Of a DNA stretch of 42,432 nt, positions 8,667-17,418 are shown one piece after another. The stretch spans positions 1 through 42,432 of the forward strand of contig CAKZJB010000124.1 of NCBI GenBank assembly GCA_936940865.1, read 5' to 3'. Source of the DNA: an uncultured Asticcacaulis sp. GTDB lineage: Bacteria; Pseudomonadota; Alphaproteobacteria; Caulobacterales; Caulobacteraceae. A program made the position numbers and the translations under genes. How positions within the stretch are numbered: position 1 is the first letter of the stretch; every line of letters starts with the position of its first letter. The notes below the pieces were generated by a model, which saw nothing but the letters and a program-made list of their open reading frames with translations, was not told the DNA's origin and made no database searches.

Positions 8667-10550
8667 TCAATCGCCGCGGCGCAGGCGCATAAGAAAGCCC
8701 TCGGCGGCGTCGCGAAGATTCTTTTCCTGCGCCGATGCGGTGTTTGCCGCCTGCTTTCCGGCTTCGGCGCGTTCGCCTGTTTCGGCCGCGGTATATTGCA
8801 CCTCGGCCATGGACCGGACGACCGACGCGGCCGTCCGGGACAGGTCGGCCAGGATCCGGGACACGTCGGTTACGGCATTCGACTGCTGGTCGACCGATTG
8901 CGCAATGGCGCGCGACATGTCGCTCAATCCGATCACCTGGCCGGTGATTGCCGTGATGGCTTGCGAAGCCCTGTCGGACGCCTGCTGCACAGCGCCGATA
9001 TGGTTCTGGATGTCATGCGTCGCCCGCGCGGTCTGCTGGGTCAGGGCCTTCACCTCTGACGCCACGACCGAAAACCCTTTCCCGGCCTCGCCTGCCCGCG
9101 CCGCCTCAATGGTGGCATTGAGCGCCAGGAGGTTGGTCTGGGAGGCGATTTGCGCGATAAGATCGACCGTCGATCCGATGCGTTGCGCCGCTTCGCCCAT
9201 CTGCTGGACGATATGAACGGCCTCCTGTGCCGCTGCGGCCGCCGATTCCGTCGCCACCCGCGCCTGATCCGCCTGACCGGCGATGGCCCTGGCGGATCCG
9301 GCCATTTGCGAAACGTTACCAGCCGCGGCGACAACCTGCGTCTCGGCGGCTGCCAGTTCGCGCGAAGCGGCCATGGTCAGGGCGTGGGTTCGCTCGGTAT
9401 TGCGCGCAACGTCGTCCGTCGAGACGTCCAGCAGCGCAGAGGTTTGCTGCAAGGCCTCGACTATGTTCATGACCTGCGCTTCGAATTCGGCCGCAACGCG
9501 CGCCATGTCCGCCTGCCGGCGGCTGGCGACGTCGGTCCGGTCCCTTTCCTGCGCGTCGCGCAACTGCGCCGCCTCCGCCTGAAGCGCGCGAAACTCACCG
9601 ATGGCGCGCGCCAGAACGCCCGTTTCATGGTCGTCCGCCAGAAACATGTCCGCGTCGGCCGACTGCGATCCAAGGCTGCGGCTGAAGGCGACCAGACGCC
9701 GTTTCAGTCCCTGCGAAATCACCAGGGCCAACGCCATCGACAGGAACAGGGCCAGGCCGACAATCGCCAGCTCGACCACCATCATCGCCACCAGGCGGTC
9801 CGTCCGCGCGTCCAGCACGCGGCGGAGGTCCCGTTCGCCGAAATCGTGCAGCGCCGATGCCGCGCCCAGATACCGGCGAAGGGTATCGTCATTTGCATTG
9901 GCGGCCAGGGCCTGCGCCGCCCCGATGTAATCGCCGGTCAACCGCGCAAGGTCCGGCGGTACCCTGTCGGCGCCGCCGTAAGCCTTGGCGATGCCGGCCG
10001 ACATCGCGATCGCCCCGGTGATCAGGTTGCCCGACGCCACGTCTCCGACGGAATTCGTGAAACCGAGGTCGGCGCTGTCGCGCAAGCCCCGTGCGGCGGC
10101 GACACTCTTGATGAGCTGCGCTTCCAGCGCGTCGTAAAGGTAATGGCTGGCCGCCTCGCCGTCGAGCGCCAGGCCGGAGGCGTCGCCGATCTTGTCCGAG
10201 ACAGTCGATACCGAATTGAGATAGTAGCTGTTGTCGGCGTTGATCAAGGCCTCGCGGTCGTCCTTGCCGATCGCGGCCTCGAACGGCCGCGCCGCGGCAA
10301 TGATGGCATTTTTCGCAGCCGCGGACACCGGATTGTTGTTCGCGGCCACCAGACCCGAGCGCCAGAGAGCTTCCGAAACCTCGACGCCCTTCCGTTCCAG
10401 GCCGGTAGCGGCGATTTCCCTGAAATGGGTCCAGGCCAACATGCCGACCGCGAGAACCGCCGGCACCAGCACGGACACTCCCAATATCGCCATTCGCGCG
10501 GAAATATTGAGTTTAGCATTCACATAGTCCAGCTGACGAAGACGGATCAT
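8667..10550 (-). CDS. Methyl-accepting chemotaxis protein with large sensing region
   Basis: 627-residue chemoreceptor. TM1 lies at about residues 16-42 ([21 protein letters not shown]) and a long periplasmic helical region of about 200 residues follows. TM2 is at about 255-282 ([21 protein letters not shown]). A cytoplasmic signalling domain carries the hairpin tip [20 protein letters not shown] and [15 protein letters not shown]. The region after TM2 is a poor match to HAMP. It is not close in sequence to the other two receptors of the window. I chose ATG 10550, preceded by AGAGGTG on the minus strand, over 10586, because the extension [12 protein letters not shown] looks non-coding. The ligand is unknown. 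Confidence 0.93.
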   Translation of the reverse strand: MIRLRQLDYVNAKLNISARMAILGVSVLVPAVLAVGMLAWTHFREIAATGLERKGVEVSEALWRSGLVAANNNPVSAAAKNAIIAAARPFEAAIGKDDREALINADNSYYLNSVSTVSDKIGDASGLALDGEAASHYLYDALEAQLIKSVAAARGLRDSADLGFTNSVGDVASGNLITGAIAMSAGIAKAYGGADRVPPDLARLTGDYIGAAQALAANANDDTLRRYLGAASALHDFGERDLRRVLDARTDRLVAMMVVELAIVGLALFLSMALALVISQGLKRRLVAFSRSLGSQSADADMFLADDHETGVLARAIGEFRALQAEAAQLRDAQERDRTDVASRRQADMARVAAEFEAQVMNIVEALQQTSALLDVSTDDVARNTERTHALTMAASRELAAAETQVVAAAGNVSQMAGSARAIAGQADQARVATESAAAAAQEAVHIVQQMGEAAQRIGSTVDLIAQIASQTNLLALNATIEAARAGEAGKGFSVVASEVKALTQQTARATHDIQNHIGAVQQASDRASQAITAITGQVIGLSDMSRAIAQSVDQQSNAVTDVSRILADLSRTAASVVRSMAEVQYTAAETGERAEAGKQAANTASAQEKNLRDAAEGFLMRLRRGD

Positions 10551-11043
10551 GGCAGCACCTCTTGCGCCATGGCCACTAATCATCAACCTTTAATCAAAAG
10601 TTATTTTTCTACAAAAATCTACATTTATACATAGATGTCAAATTTTATATTTATGTGACACATTCATTACACAAACAAATAGGCCGTAAAAACGCAAGAA
10701 CACATCGAGATGAAACGCCGTTATTATTGTTCGCGCCGGAATGCGCATAAGTACACTCAAGACGAAGCCTGTGCGGCAGCCGGCGCGCCGCAGTCGCGCC
10801 CTGGAACGGAATGACTTCAAGTACAATCGTCATTCCGCTTTAAGCTTTTGTTTTGTCGCGGTGTTCAAACCGAAAACCGCTCACGCCTTTTCGCAGATTC
10901 TCTAGCCGGCGCAGGCCTTGCGCCGGCGCGCGGCCCGAAAAGCGTGAAGCGGCTTTGGCTGCGCCGAACGTTGTTTCGGAAAAGATACGCGATAAAACAA
11001 AATGTTAGAACGCCGATCTGATTCTATCAGATCGGAATGCGCT
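10551..11043. other. Intergenic region: AT-rich promoter part plus inverted-repeat element
   Basis: This region of almost 500 nt has no convincing gene. The first part (about 10560-10690) is AT-rich and probably holds the promoter of the minus-strand chemoreceptor. The second part (10831-11039) is a nested inverted repeat listed separately. Short minus-strand ORFs around 10638-10833 have no ribosome-binding site or protein-like composition. Confidence 0.5.
10831..11039. repeat. Nested imperfect inverted repeat, about 210 bp
   Basis: Four blocks on the left recur in reverse order and complement on the right. CATTCCG (10831-10837) matches 11033-11039. TTTTGTTTTGTCGCG (10846-10860) matches 10988-11002 at 14 of 15. 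CCGCTCACGCCTTTTCG (10877-10893) matches 10936-10952 with small shifts. A central perfect hairpin is formed by GCCGGCGCA (10905-10913) and TGCGCCGGC (10919-10927). The right end has its own perfect stem, CCGATCTGAT and ATCAGATCGG (11013-11035), that abuts the RidA stop codon. This looks like an alphaproteobacterial intergenic mosaic or MITE-like element that could fold as one structured RNA. The name and mobility are unknown. Confidence 0.7.
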
Positions 11044-11439
11044 CTAAGCGGGCATGGCGGCTATGGCGTCGATCTCGATCAGGAAATCCGGATTGGCCAG
11101 CCCCGAGACCATGACCACGGTCATGGCCGTCGGACGCCGCCCCCAGACCCGGGAAGCTGCGGCAAACGCCTCCTCGGGGTCCGAGCCCTCCACCAGGTAG
11201 ACGGTCATCTTCACGATATTTTCGGGTACGCCGCCGCCCGCGCCCAGCACCGACAGCAGGTTCCGCAGCGCCTGTTCCGTCTGCGCGCGAAGCCCCATCA
11301 CGACATTGCCGGCGATATCGACGCCGTTCTGCCCGCCCATGAACAGCAGCCGCCCCGCCCCGGTCACCAGGACCGCGTGGGCGCAGGCCGGATTGAAATG
11401 CACGCCGGCCGGGTTGATCTTCTCTATATCCATATACAT
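11044..11439 (-). CDS. RidA/YjgF-family protein without the usual catalytic Arg
   Basis: 131-residue protein of the Rid family, matching over its whole length: GRLLFMGGQNGVD, QTEQALRNLLSVLGAGGG, IVKMTVYLVEG and the terminal NPDFLIEIDAIA. Active RidA imine deaminases carry Arg in a PARSxV segment; here the aligned segment reads PTAMTVV, so the Arg is absent. It is therefore more likely one of the other Rid subfamilies, with unproven activity. The gene begins about 20 nt after the DoxX-like gene, so the two are probably co-transcribed. ATG 11439 is chosen over 11433 because GAAAG lies upstream at a barely workable distance; the choice is uncertain. The stop abuts the hairpin at 11013-11035. Confidence 0.85.
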   Translation of the reverse strand: MYMDIEKINPAGVHFNPACAHAVLVTGAGRLLFMGGQNGVDIAGNVVMGLRAQTEQALRNLLSVLGAGGGVPENIVKMTVYLVEGSDPEEAFAAASRVWGRRPTAMTVVMVSGLANPDFLIEIDAIAAMPA

Positions 11440-11459
11440 GATCAAAACGCTTTCGAACG

Positions 11460-12278
11460 TCAGGCGGACCGCCAGACTGCCGGCGCCCGGAAAAACCAGG
11501 GCCTGCCCTCCAGCGAACGCGCCATCGCCCAGGCCGAGCCGGACAGCGTCATCGCCGCCGCCAGCATGGTCCAGTCGATCTGCATGGCTTCGGGCTTCGG
11601 CCCGGCCACCAGCATCGGCACGTGCACCAGAAGGACGAACAGGCTCATCATGACGGCTTCCAGCGTCGCCGCCAGCCGCGCCATCACCCCCGACAGGATG
11701 GCCAGGCCGGCCAGGACGTGCCCGGCGCCGGTGATGTAGGCGAACGCCAGATGGAAGGGCACGAACCCCGGGATCATCTGCGCCGTGAAATCGGCATAGA
11801 CGAAGTGTGACGCACCGAAAACGAGACAGGCCAGGCCGAAACCGGCGCGCGCCGCCGTAAGCACCCCCGGTCCGGCCAGCCAGGCGCGCTCGAGCGCAGT
11901 CCCCCTGACCGTCATGGCCATGAGGGTGACGGCGCCGCACAGCATGGCCGTGTCCTCCGACAGCGGAAGGCACGCGCCGACGCTGAGGCCTCCGCGAGTG
12001 AGGGCCAGGTGACCGAGAAACACGACCTGCGGACTCCAGAAGAGCAGCACGAAGGCGGTGGTTGCCAGGGCCGCCGCCCATGCCGCCGTGCGCGGGACAA
12101 AAAGCGCCAGGGCGCATGCGGACACCAGCGCCCCCGCCCCCCGCGCCAGTTCGGCCTGCAAGGGAATCCCCACGATCGGCTGCCACGGCATGTTGAATGC
12201 GCCGAACGCGATGTTCAGGGCGCCGAACAGCAGAAGCCCGGCTGCAAACAGATAGCGGTCAGCATGAATCGCGCGCAT
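11460..12278 (-). CDS. DoxX-like multi-pass membrane protein
   Basis: 272-residue inner-membrane protein with about eight hydrophobic segments. The two halves look like a duplicated four-helix DoxX-type unit: ELARGAGALVSACALALFVP in the first half corresponds to YITGAGHVLAGLAILSGVMA in the second, and each half ends in a helix followed by a WSP or HVP turn. DoxX-type proteins have been linked to redox or quinone processes, but the role here is open. AAGGGG lies 7-12 nt before ATG 12278 on the minus strand. The gene lies between an AraC-type regulator and RidA on the same strand, which suggests one regulated unit. Confidence 0.7.
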   Translation of the reverse strand: MRAIHADRYLFAAGLLLFGALNIAFGAFNMPWQPIVGIPLQAELARGAGALVSACALALFVPRTAAWAAALATTAFVLLFWSPQVVFLGHLALTRGGLSVGACLPLSEDTAMLCGAVTLMAMTVRGTALERAWLAGPGVLTAARAGFGLACLVFGASHFVYADFTAQMIPGFVPFHLAFAYITGAGHVLAGLAILSGVMARLAATLEAVMMSLFVLLVHVPMLVAGPKPEAMQIDWTMLAAAMTLSGSAWAMARSLEGRPWFFRAPAVWRSA

Positions 12279-12361
12279 TTCCCGTCCCCTTGTTCTTCGT
12301 CATCACCAGGGCGGTGACGGTAAGGTCTTAAGGCCGGATGCGCCGGCGCGATTGTAAAAAT

Positions 12362-13198
12362 TTAACCCGCGCGCAAAAGCCGGGTGTGGCCGGCGTGATC
12401 CGGAGTCTCCGTGGCGATGCGGCGGCGCAGGGCCAGGTATTCGCCGGGCGGGTGGCCGGTGAACCGCTTGAAGTCCTTGTTGAAATGCGCCTGGTCGAAA
12501 TAGAGGTGATCCTGGGCCACCTCGGTCCATATCACCGGCCGGGCAATGTCGACCGTATCGAGCACATGCTGGAGCCGGTAAAGCCGCGCCAGGGTCTTGG
12601 GCGGCACGCCGATCATGCGGTTGAACAGGGTGATCAGGTGTTTCTGGCTGATGCCCGCCGCGCTTGACAGGTGGCCGACATGCATGTGGCCGTGGCTGTC
12701 GGCCAGGGCCTTCAGCGCCGGCGCGATGCGGCTGGCGTCCGGCCAGCGGCGGATGGCCCCGGTCAGCAGGGTCTCCAGGGCCAGGAAACGCGCCGCCGGG
12801 CCGTTTGCCTCGTAAAGGCGTTCGCGCACCTCCTCGGCAAACCGGCCCATGACGGCGTCGAGCGCGACGACGCGGTTCGACAGTTCGTGGGCCTCGACGC
12901 CCAGCACGGCAAAGGCCCCGCCAGGACGGAAACGCACCCCGACATAGTCCGGCGCCGCGGGCCAGGCGACCGTGTGATATTCGTCCCAGAGCCCCATGCA
13001 CCAGCTGTCGCGCAAAACCTCGGCCTGGCCGCCGCCGGTGCGCCAGGCGCGGAACGCGTCGCCGAAATTGATCTTCAGGTCGGCGCACGGCGCCGGCATG
13101 ACCTTTTCGGCAGCATAGGGCATCGGCCCCGCGGGGCTGTAGAAATATTCGACAAAGGCCGACAGGGGCGGCCCGGGTTGGTGCACCAAAAAGCTCAT
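12362..13198 (-). CDS. AraC-family transcriptional regulator
   Basis: 278-residue regulator with a C-terminal double helix-turn-helix (HLSSAAGISQKHLITLFNRMIGVPPKTLARLYRLQ, then AQDHLYFDQAHFNKDFKRFTGHPPGEYL). The N-terminal domain (MPAPCADLKINFGDAFRAW and WDEYHTVAWPAAPDYVGVRFRPGGAFAVLG) matches the DUF6597-type effector domain of AraC proteins. ATG 13198 begins the conserved N-terminus MSFLVHQPGPPLSAFVEYFY. The frame stays open upstream to 13690, but that stretch overlaps the protease gene and reads as low-complexity Arg/Ser. It lies 83 nt upstream of the DoxX-RidA pair on the same strand and is its most likely regulator. The inducer is unknown. Confidence 0.9.
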   Translation of the reverse strand: MSFLVHQPGPPLSAFVEYFYSPAGPMPYAAEKVMPAPCADLKINFGDAFRAWRTGGGQAEVLRDSWCMGLWDEYHTVAWPAAPDYVGVRFRPGGAFAVLGVEAHELSNRVVALDAVMGRFAEEVRERLYEANGPAARFLALETLLTGAIRRWPDASRIAPALKALADSHGHMHVGHLSSAAGISQKHLITLFNRMIGVPPKTLARLYRLQHVLDTVDIARPVIWTEVAQDHLYFDQAHFNKDFKRFTGHPPGEYLALRRRIATETPDHAGHTRLLRAG

Positions 13199-13400
13199 CA
13201 GGCGTTTTCCGGATGGCGCGGACCTTGTCCCCGGCCGCGTCCTTCCGCCACCATAACCCGGTTTTTCCCAAAAAGTGACAAGAGAATGACAGCGCTGTCG
13301 CCGCTCACGCATATTTTGATGGGCCGGCGCCCTGCTACTCCGCCGGCTCGACCGACGGCCGGATATGGTCGACACGGAAATATTCACGAGCCCGCTGGCA

Positions 13401-14651
13401 TCACGATATCGCCTTTTCCAGGTATCGTTTTTGAAGCGTAAGATAAGCCTCGGCCCGCGGCATATCGCCCTGCTGCCGCCAGCCATCGGCCAGGAAACGG
13501 CAGAAGTCCGCCTTGTCATTCCCGTCATGAATCGTCCGGGCGGCATTGATAAGGAGTGGAACGCCTTGTTGGGCCTCGCCGATCGACACCAGCCACGCAC
13601 CGTACGTGCCTTCGAAGCCGGCCCCCTTGCCACCGGATTCATCCCACGCCGCCTTGACCATGCGCTCCGCCAGCTCGCGGAACCTGGCATCGCCGAGTTT
13701 GATGGCGGACCAAGCCAGATTTACCTTCAGCAGGGATTGATCATAATCTGTGTTGCCCCACACCTCGCTTTCAAAAGTCGAATAGTAGTCGAGCGCTGCA
13801 GCGTCGCCCTGCCGGCGCGAGATGCAGTGAACAATCAGCGCCAGCAAGGGCACCCTGTATATCGACGTCCGCCATGACGCTGCCGCCGTCACGGCCGCGT
13901 CCCATTTTCCTTGCGCCGTAAGGTCGGAAACCCGAAGATAAGTAACGAGGTCGGCTTCAAATACAGGCCGCCGCCGAAAGGCGTTGAGCAGGTGAAAACC
14001 GTCGGACGGAAGATCTTTGCCGTTATCCTCAGGCATGAGATTCAGCAAGGCCGTGGCAACACTCATGACGGCGAATCCCGTCAATATACCGGCGATTGCC
14101 CCTTCATAACCCAACAAAATCGCGCCGCAGAGCGCCAGCCCGCCGGCAACAATATTGGCCACGGGGCCCGACGCCGCGGTAACCGCTGTTTTCCACCCGA
14201 GGTCTGGAGCCTCAAGAATACCGTGACGCGTTTGTCCTCCCATCCAGCTGTAACGCAGAACGTCAAAACTGATTCCGAACAACCAGAAGCGGATCCATGC
14301 CGGACCGCGGCCAATTCGCACGCTGACGATCTTTTGTCCCACTATTCGCGCCGCGGCGGCGTGACCAAACTCATGGATAAAAGTTCGGATCGGGTTGGTA
14401 AGAATAATGGAAAGGCCCAAAAATACGGGGAACGCCGCCTTATCGAGATGATGACTTGCATAAAACGCCGTCACCATAAGGACCAAAAGCCATCCGTATA
14501 TGGAGGACGCGGCCTGATTACACTCTTCTTTCGTCAGGCTATACGGAACGCAGGCTTCACACACGGTATGTGTGCCGTCCAGCCATCCTCCACGTTCGCG
14601 CCGGAAGAAGGCAACGAAATCGCTCTTAAATCCGCACTCGCTACACCGCAA
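13401..14651 (-). CDS. M50-type membrane zinc protease with N-terminal zinc ribbon
   Basis: 416-residue protein. Residues 3-34 carry CSEC and CEAC pairs (Cys3, Cys6, Cys31, Cys34), which look like a zinc ribbon. Two hydrophobic segments lead to FIHEFGHAAAARI (His93, Glu94, His97), the M50 HExxH site. Further membrane segments end in LLNLMPEDNGKDLPSDGFHLL, where Asp217 fills the second M50 motif. The last 170 residues are helical and TPR-like (GDARFRELAERMVKAAWD, GDMPRAEAYLTLQKRYLE). Site-2 proteases cut other proteins within the membrane; no partner anti-sigma factor is adjacent. I chose TTG 14651 because AGAGGGGGG lies 5-6 nt upstream and the ribbon then starts the protein; TTG 14732 is possible. 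GC content is lower than in neighbouring genes. Confidence 0.75.
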   Translation of the reverse strand: MRCSECGFKSDFVAFFRRERGGWLDGTHTVCEACVPYSLTKEECNQAASSIYGWLLVLMVTAFYASHHLDKAAFPVFLGLSIILTNPIRTFIHEFGHAAAARIVGQKIVSVRIGRGPAWIRFWLFGISFDVLRYSWMGGQTRHGILEAPDLGWKTAVTAASGPVANIVAGGLALCGAILLGYEGAIAGILTGFAVMSVATALLNLMPEDNGKDLPSDGFHLLNAFRRRPVFEADLVTYLRVSDLTAQGKWDAAVTAAASWRTSIYRVPLLALIVHCISRRQGDAAALDYYSTFESEVWGNTDYDQSLLKVNLAWSAIKLGDARFRELAERMVKAAWDESGGKGAGFEGTYGAWLVSIGEAQQGVPLLINAARTIHDGNDKADFCRFLADGWRQQGDMPRAEAYLTLQKRYLEKAIS

Positions 14652-15038
14652 GGCCGCCCCCCTCTGAACGTACGATCCTTTACCCGGCCCGGCGCAAAAG
14701 TCAAAACGCCGCAGCAGCCTTTCCCTGCGCAAAACGGTTTGCCAAAAATATTACAGCAGTGTAATGTGCAAGCAGAAGGGGCGATATTTCAATATTCGTC
14801 GGGATATTCGGGCGCCTTCCGTGCACGTCCCCGGTTTTCACCGGGCGCGAAGACCATGAGTCCGGTGCGTGCGCCGTATATGAGCGTATGGTTACTTACC
14901 TGCTTACCGTAGTTGCTTAAGAACCGTATCCGTCAGCATTCCAGTTAAATCGTATTCACGCGCTCGACGCCGCCCGTGCGGCCGTGCGCGCGTGTCTCTC
15001 CATGCACTCAAAGGTTTACAGCCGGGAGAAAAACACCC
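14652..15038. other. Divergent intergenic region
   Basis: 387 nt separate the minus-strand M50 gene from the plus-strand DUF6345-like gene. No gene is apparent. The only clear element is the palindrome at 14750-14765, listed separately. The promoters of both flanking genes should lie here. Confidence 0.4.
14750..14765. promoter_or_regulatory. Palindromic operator-like site upstream of the M50 gene
   Basis: ATTACAGCAGTGTAAT is a perfect inverted repeat with 6-bp arms and a 4-nt centre. It lies about 100 nt before the M50 start in a divergent promoter region. The binding protein is unknown. Confidence 0.35.
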
Positions 15039-16874
15039 ATGCCTTCCATCCGAATAGCGTCCCTGGTGGCCCTGATCGCCACCGGCGCCATTGCCGCCCC
15101 CGCACTGGCGCAGACTATCGACTTCAAGACCGACATCCCGCAGGTGCCGGCGGAGATAAAGGTCTTCAAGCTCAGCCCCACCAAGCCGCCCGTGGCCTTC
15201 GTCAACGAAACCCTGCGCACGGCCAGGCTGGCGCCTCTCACTCAGGGCAACAAGGCGCTGGTGTCGAAGGACGCCCGCGTCAAGGACGACCCGGACCTGG
15301 TGCGCGCCTATGTCGATCCCGAAAGCGGCGATACCTACATCACGCCGTCGACGGCCGACCTGGTGGCGCAGGCCCCGCGCGGGCTCACCGAACAGTCGGC
15401 CCTGGCCGCGGCGCGCAAGGCCTTCGGCAACGACGCCTTCATTCCGCACGACGGCACCGAACTCAAGATCATCGCGCCGATCGTCGTGTCGGGCGGCGCC
15501 ACGACCCGGCCCATGGCCGCCAATCCGCGCCTGACGGCGGCCGACGCCAGGCCGGCCGCCACCGCAAAGCTGTCGCCCGCCGCTACGCGCCTGGTGAAGA
15601 CCACCGAGCCGCGTCCCGTCATGGTGCTGGTCCCGGCGCAACGCTTCGCCGCCGGACTTCCGGTCTATGGCCGGGGCTCGGCGGCCGTCATCACCGTAGG
15701 CGGCGACGGCATGGTGGCCGGCGCGCTCCGGCGATGGCGCACGGCCGACGCCGGCGAGAGCGTCAAGACCGAGATCTCGAACGAACAGGTCCGCGCCGAC
15801 ATCCTGCGCCAGCTCAAGGGCAAGGTGCCGGAAGGTTCGAGCGCCGTCGTCGACCGGGCGGAACTCAGCTATTACGACCGCAATGAAAAATACCTGACGC
15901 CGGTCGTCCGCTTCGAAGCCGTCATCACGCCGCGCGACAGCAAGCATTCGCCGATCCGCCTGGAAGGCTTCGTGCCGGTGGTCAAGGCCGGCGACACGGT
16001 GCCCGACCTGGCCGGCCCGCCGGCGGGTGAAGGCCCGGGCGAGGCCAAGCAGCCCAAGGCCGCCGGCCTGGCGTCGATCAGCCCCGCCGAGGATGCGAAG
16101 CTGCGCGCGGAAATCGGCGGCGCCGGCACGCCCGACGACTTCACGCTGGGCGAATACGCCAACCAGGACTGGCAGAACGACAGCGGCTATGTCGACATGT
16201 CCTATGCCTTCCTGAACGGCCTCAAGGACAAGACCAGCCAGGTCAACCGCACCCAGTGGTACGTGGCCCACAACTGGGAAGTCGTCGGCCCGTCGTCCCG
16301 CTACTACATGAACGCGGTCAACGTCGCCTATACGGTGCCGCACGGCGACTGGCTGATCAACTCGACCGACCGCAACTGCTGCGAGGACTGGTACGTGCCC
16401 AATATCGGCACCGGCGGCAATCCGGGCTTCGGCCACGCGGCCGGCGGCGGCGCGCTGGCGACGTGGATCATCATGTCGTGCGAGGTCATCCCGTCCTTCT
16501 ACGACCGCCAGCACGAGGCCGGCGGATCGGGCAACGGCTATGACGCGTTCAACGCCTGGTGGCCGGTCTTCCAGGGCCTGCACAACGTCATCGGCTTCCG
16601 CACCATCATGTTCTATCCGGACGACGCGCTGAACTACGGCTTCGGCCAGCACGCGGCGACGGGCGCAGACATCAATACGGCCTGGTTCCAGGAGGTGGCG
16701 GCGCACGAAGGCGGCGTCGGCACCTATCCCAGCCAGCACCTGGCGGGCGCCCCGGCGGTCCACTACGACCGCGCCTCGACCATGATCGACGCCCGCGACC
16801 TTGGGCACTCGATCTTCCACGTCACGGCGCAGACCGCGTCATCGACGCTCTGGAACTTCTGGATGGGGAATTAA
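15039..16874 (+). CDS. Secreted DUF6345-like protein with possible caspase-like His/Cys pair
   Basis: 611-residue preprotein with a signal peptide (MPSIRIASLVALIATGAIAAPALA, cleavage about 24-25). Residues about 30-330 form an N-terminal propeptide-like region (TRTA-type repeats, GGDGMVAGALRRWR, RFEAVITP). The C-terminal domain (about 365-611) contains VPHGDWLI with His435, ALATWIIMSCEVIP with Cys481, and WWPVFQGLHNVIGFRT. An HG motif followed by a hydrophobic strand ending in SC, then a GLH segment, is the pattern I associate with DUF6345 and with clan CD (caspase or gingipain-like) folds; that link is an inference. A CC pair (447-448) may form a disulphide. GGGAG lies about 11 nt before ATG 15039. 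No partner gene is adjacent. Confidence 0.6.
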   Translation: MPSIRIASLVALIATGAIAAPALAQTIDFKTDIPQVPAEIKVFKLSPTKPPVAFVNETLRTARLAPLTQGNKALVSKDARVKDDPDLVRAYVDPESGDTYITPSTADLVAQAPRGLTEQSALAAARKAFGNDAFIPHDGTELKIIAPIVVSGGATTRPMAANPRLTAADARPAATAKLSPAATRLVKTTEPRPVMVLVPAQRFAAGLPVYGRGSAAVITVGGDGMVAGALRRWRTADAGESVKTEISNEQVRADILRQLKGKVPEGSSAVVDRAELSYYDRNEKYLTPVVRFEAVITPRDSKHSPIRLEGFVPVVKAGDTVPDLAGPPAGEGPGEAKQPKAAGLASISPAEDAKLRAEIGGAGTPDDFTLGEYANQDWQNDSGYVDMSYAFLNGLKDKTSQVNRTQWYVAHNWEVVGPSSRYYMNAVNVAYTVPHGDWLINSTDRNCCEDWYVPNIGTGGNPGFGHAAGGGALATWIIMSCEVIPSFYDRQHEAGGSGNGYDAFNAWWPVFQGLHNVIGFRTIMFYPDDALNYGFGQHAATGADINTAWFQEVAAHEGGVGTYPSQHLAGAPAVHYDRASTMIDARDLGHSIFHVTAQTASSTLWNFWMGN

Positions 16875-16880
16875 ATGGTG

Positions 16881-16915
16881 CCGGGAGGGCGGGAGAAACC
16901 CTTCTGCCCTCCCGG
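16881..16915. other. Stem-loop after the DUF6345-like gene
   Basis: CCGGGAGGGC (16881-16890) pairs perfectly with GCCCTCCCGG (16906-16915). It begins 7 nt after the stop codon. No T-tract follows, so termination efficiency is doubtful. Confidence 0.5.
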
Positions 16916-17051
16916 GCCCCGGCTGATCCCCTCGCCAGGTCATACCTCCCGGCCTGGCTGAGGGAGCGGCCGGCTTGGACGGTCTCAGGCAACCTTGCAC
17001 CCCGGCATTTTTCGTAGAAGAGTGGAAACGCACAGTATTACCGGAGTGCCG

Positions 17052-17415
17052 ATGCCCGACCCCAGCCGCGTTATGCTCTACGTTCGTGACATGGCCGCCA
17101 CCGCGGCCTTCTACGAAACCCATTTCGATTATCGCGCGACGCAGGAACCCAGCGACCGCCTGGTCGAGTTGCTTCCTGCAAACGGCAGCGCCATGCTTGT
17201 CCTGCATCAGGCCGCAAAGTCGCAAAAGAGCGGACAAACGGCGGTGAAGCTGGTCTTCGATGTCGCGGACGTCGAAGGCTTCTGTCGGGAAGTGCGCAGC
17301 CAGAGGTCTGGACTTCGGCCCTATCCATGAGGTCCCGGGCTATCAGTTCGCCAATGCCAAGGATCCGAACGGCAATTCGGTTTGCGTTTCCAGCCGGGCG
17401 TTTCGCAAGGTGTGA
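17052..17415 (+). pseudogene. Frameshifted VOC-superfamily gene
   Basis: The start (ATG 17052, MPDPSRVMLYVRDMAATAAFYETHF) is a typical VOC N-terminus. Frame 1 of translation runs to about 17303 (FDVADVEGFCREVRSQ) and then ends prematurely at 17328-17330 after an unrelated tail. Shifting the frame by one base at about 17304 restores GLDFGPIHEVPGYQFANAKDPNGNSVCVSSRAF and a stop at 17413-17415. That segment contains the family's DPNGN turn. One extra A at 17304 (CAGAGGT) explains the break. The full protein would be about 120 residues. It may be a real inactivating mutation or a sequencing error. The restored stop lies 3 nt from the convergent GH2 stop. Confidence 0.8.
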
Positions 17416-17418
17416 CGC

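Noticed and set aside
10638-10833. Two overlapping minus-strand ORFs of about 60 codons
   Set aside because: They have no ribosome-binding site, share the same DNA in different frames, and lie in AT-rich promoter sequence.
13199-13690. Extended start of the AraC gene
   Set aside because: The added 160 residues overlap the M50 gene and look like antisense coding; the conserved N-terminus begins at 13198.
14904-16820. Long minus-strand ORF of 638 codons opposite the DUF6345-like gene
   Set aside because: It reads as Arg/Val/Ala/Gly-rich, low-complexity protein with no motif, while the opposite strand has a signal peptide and family segments. High GC keeps the antisense frame open.
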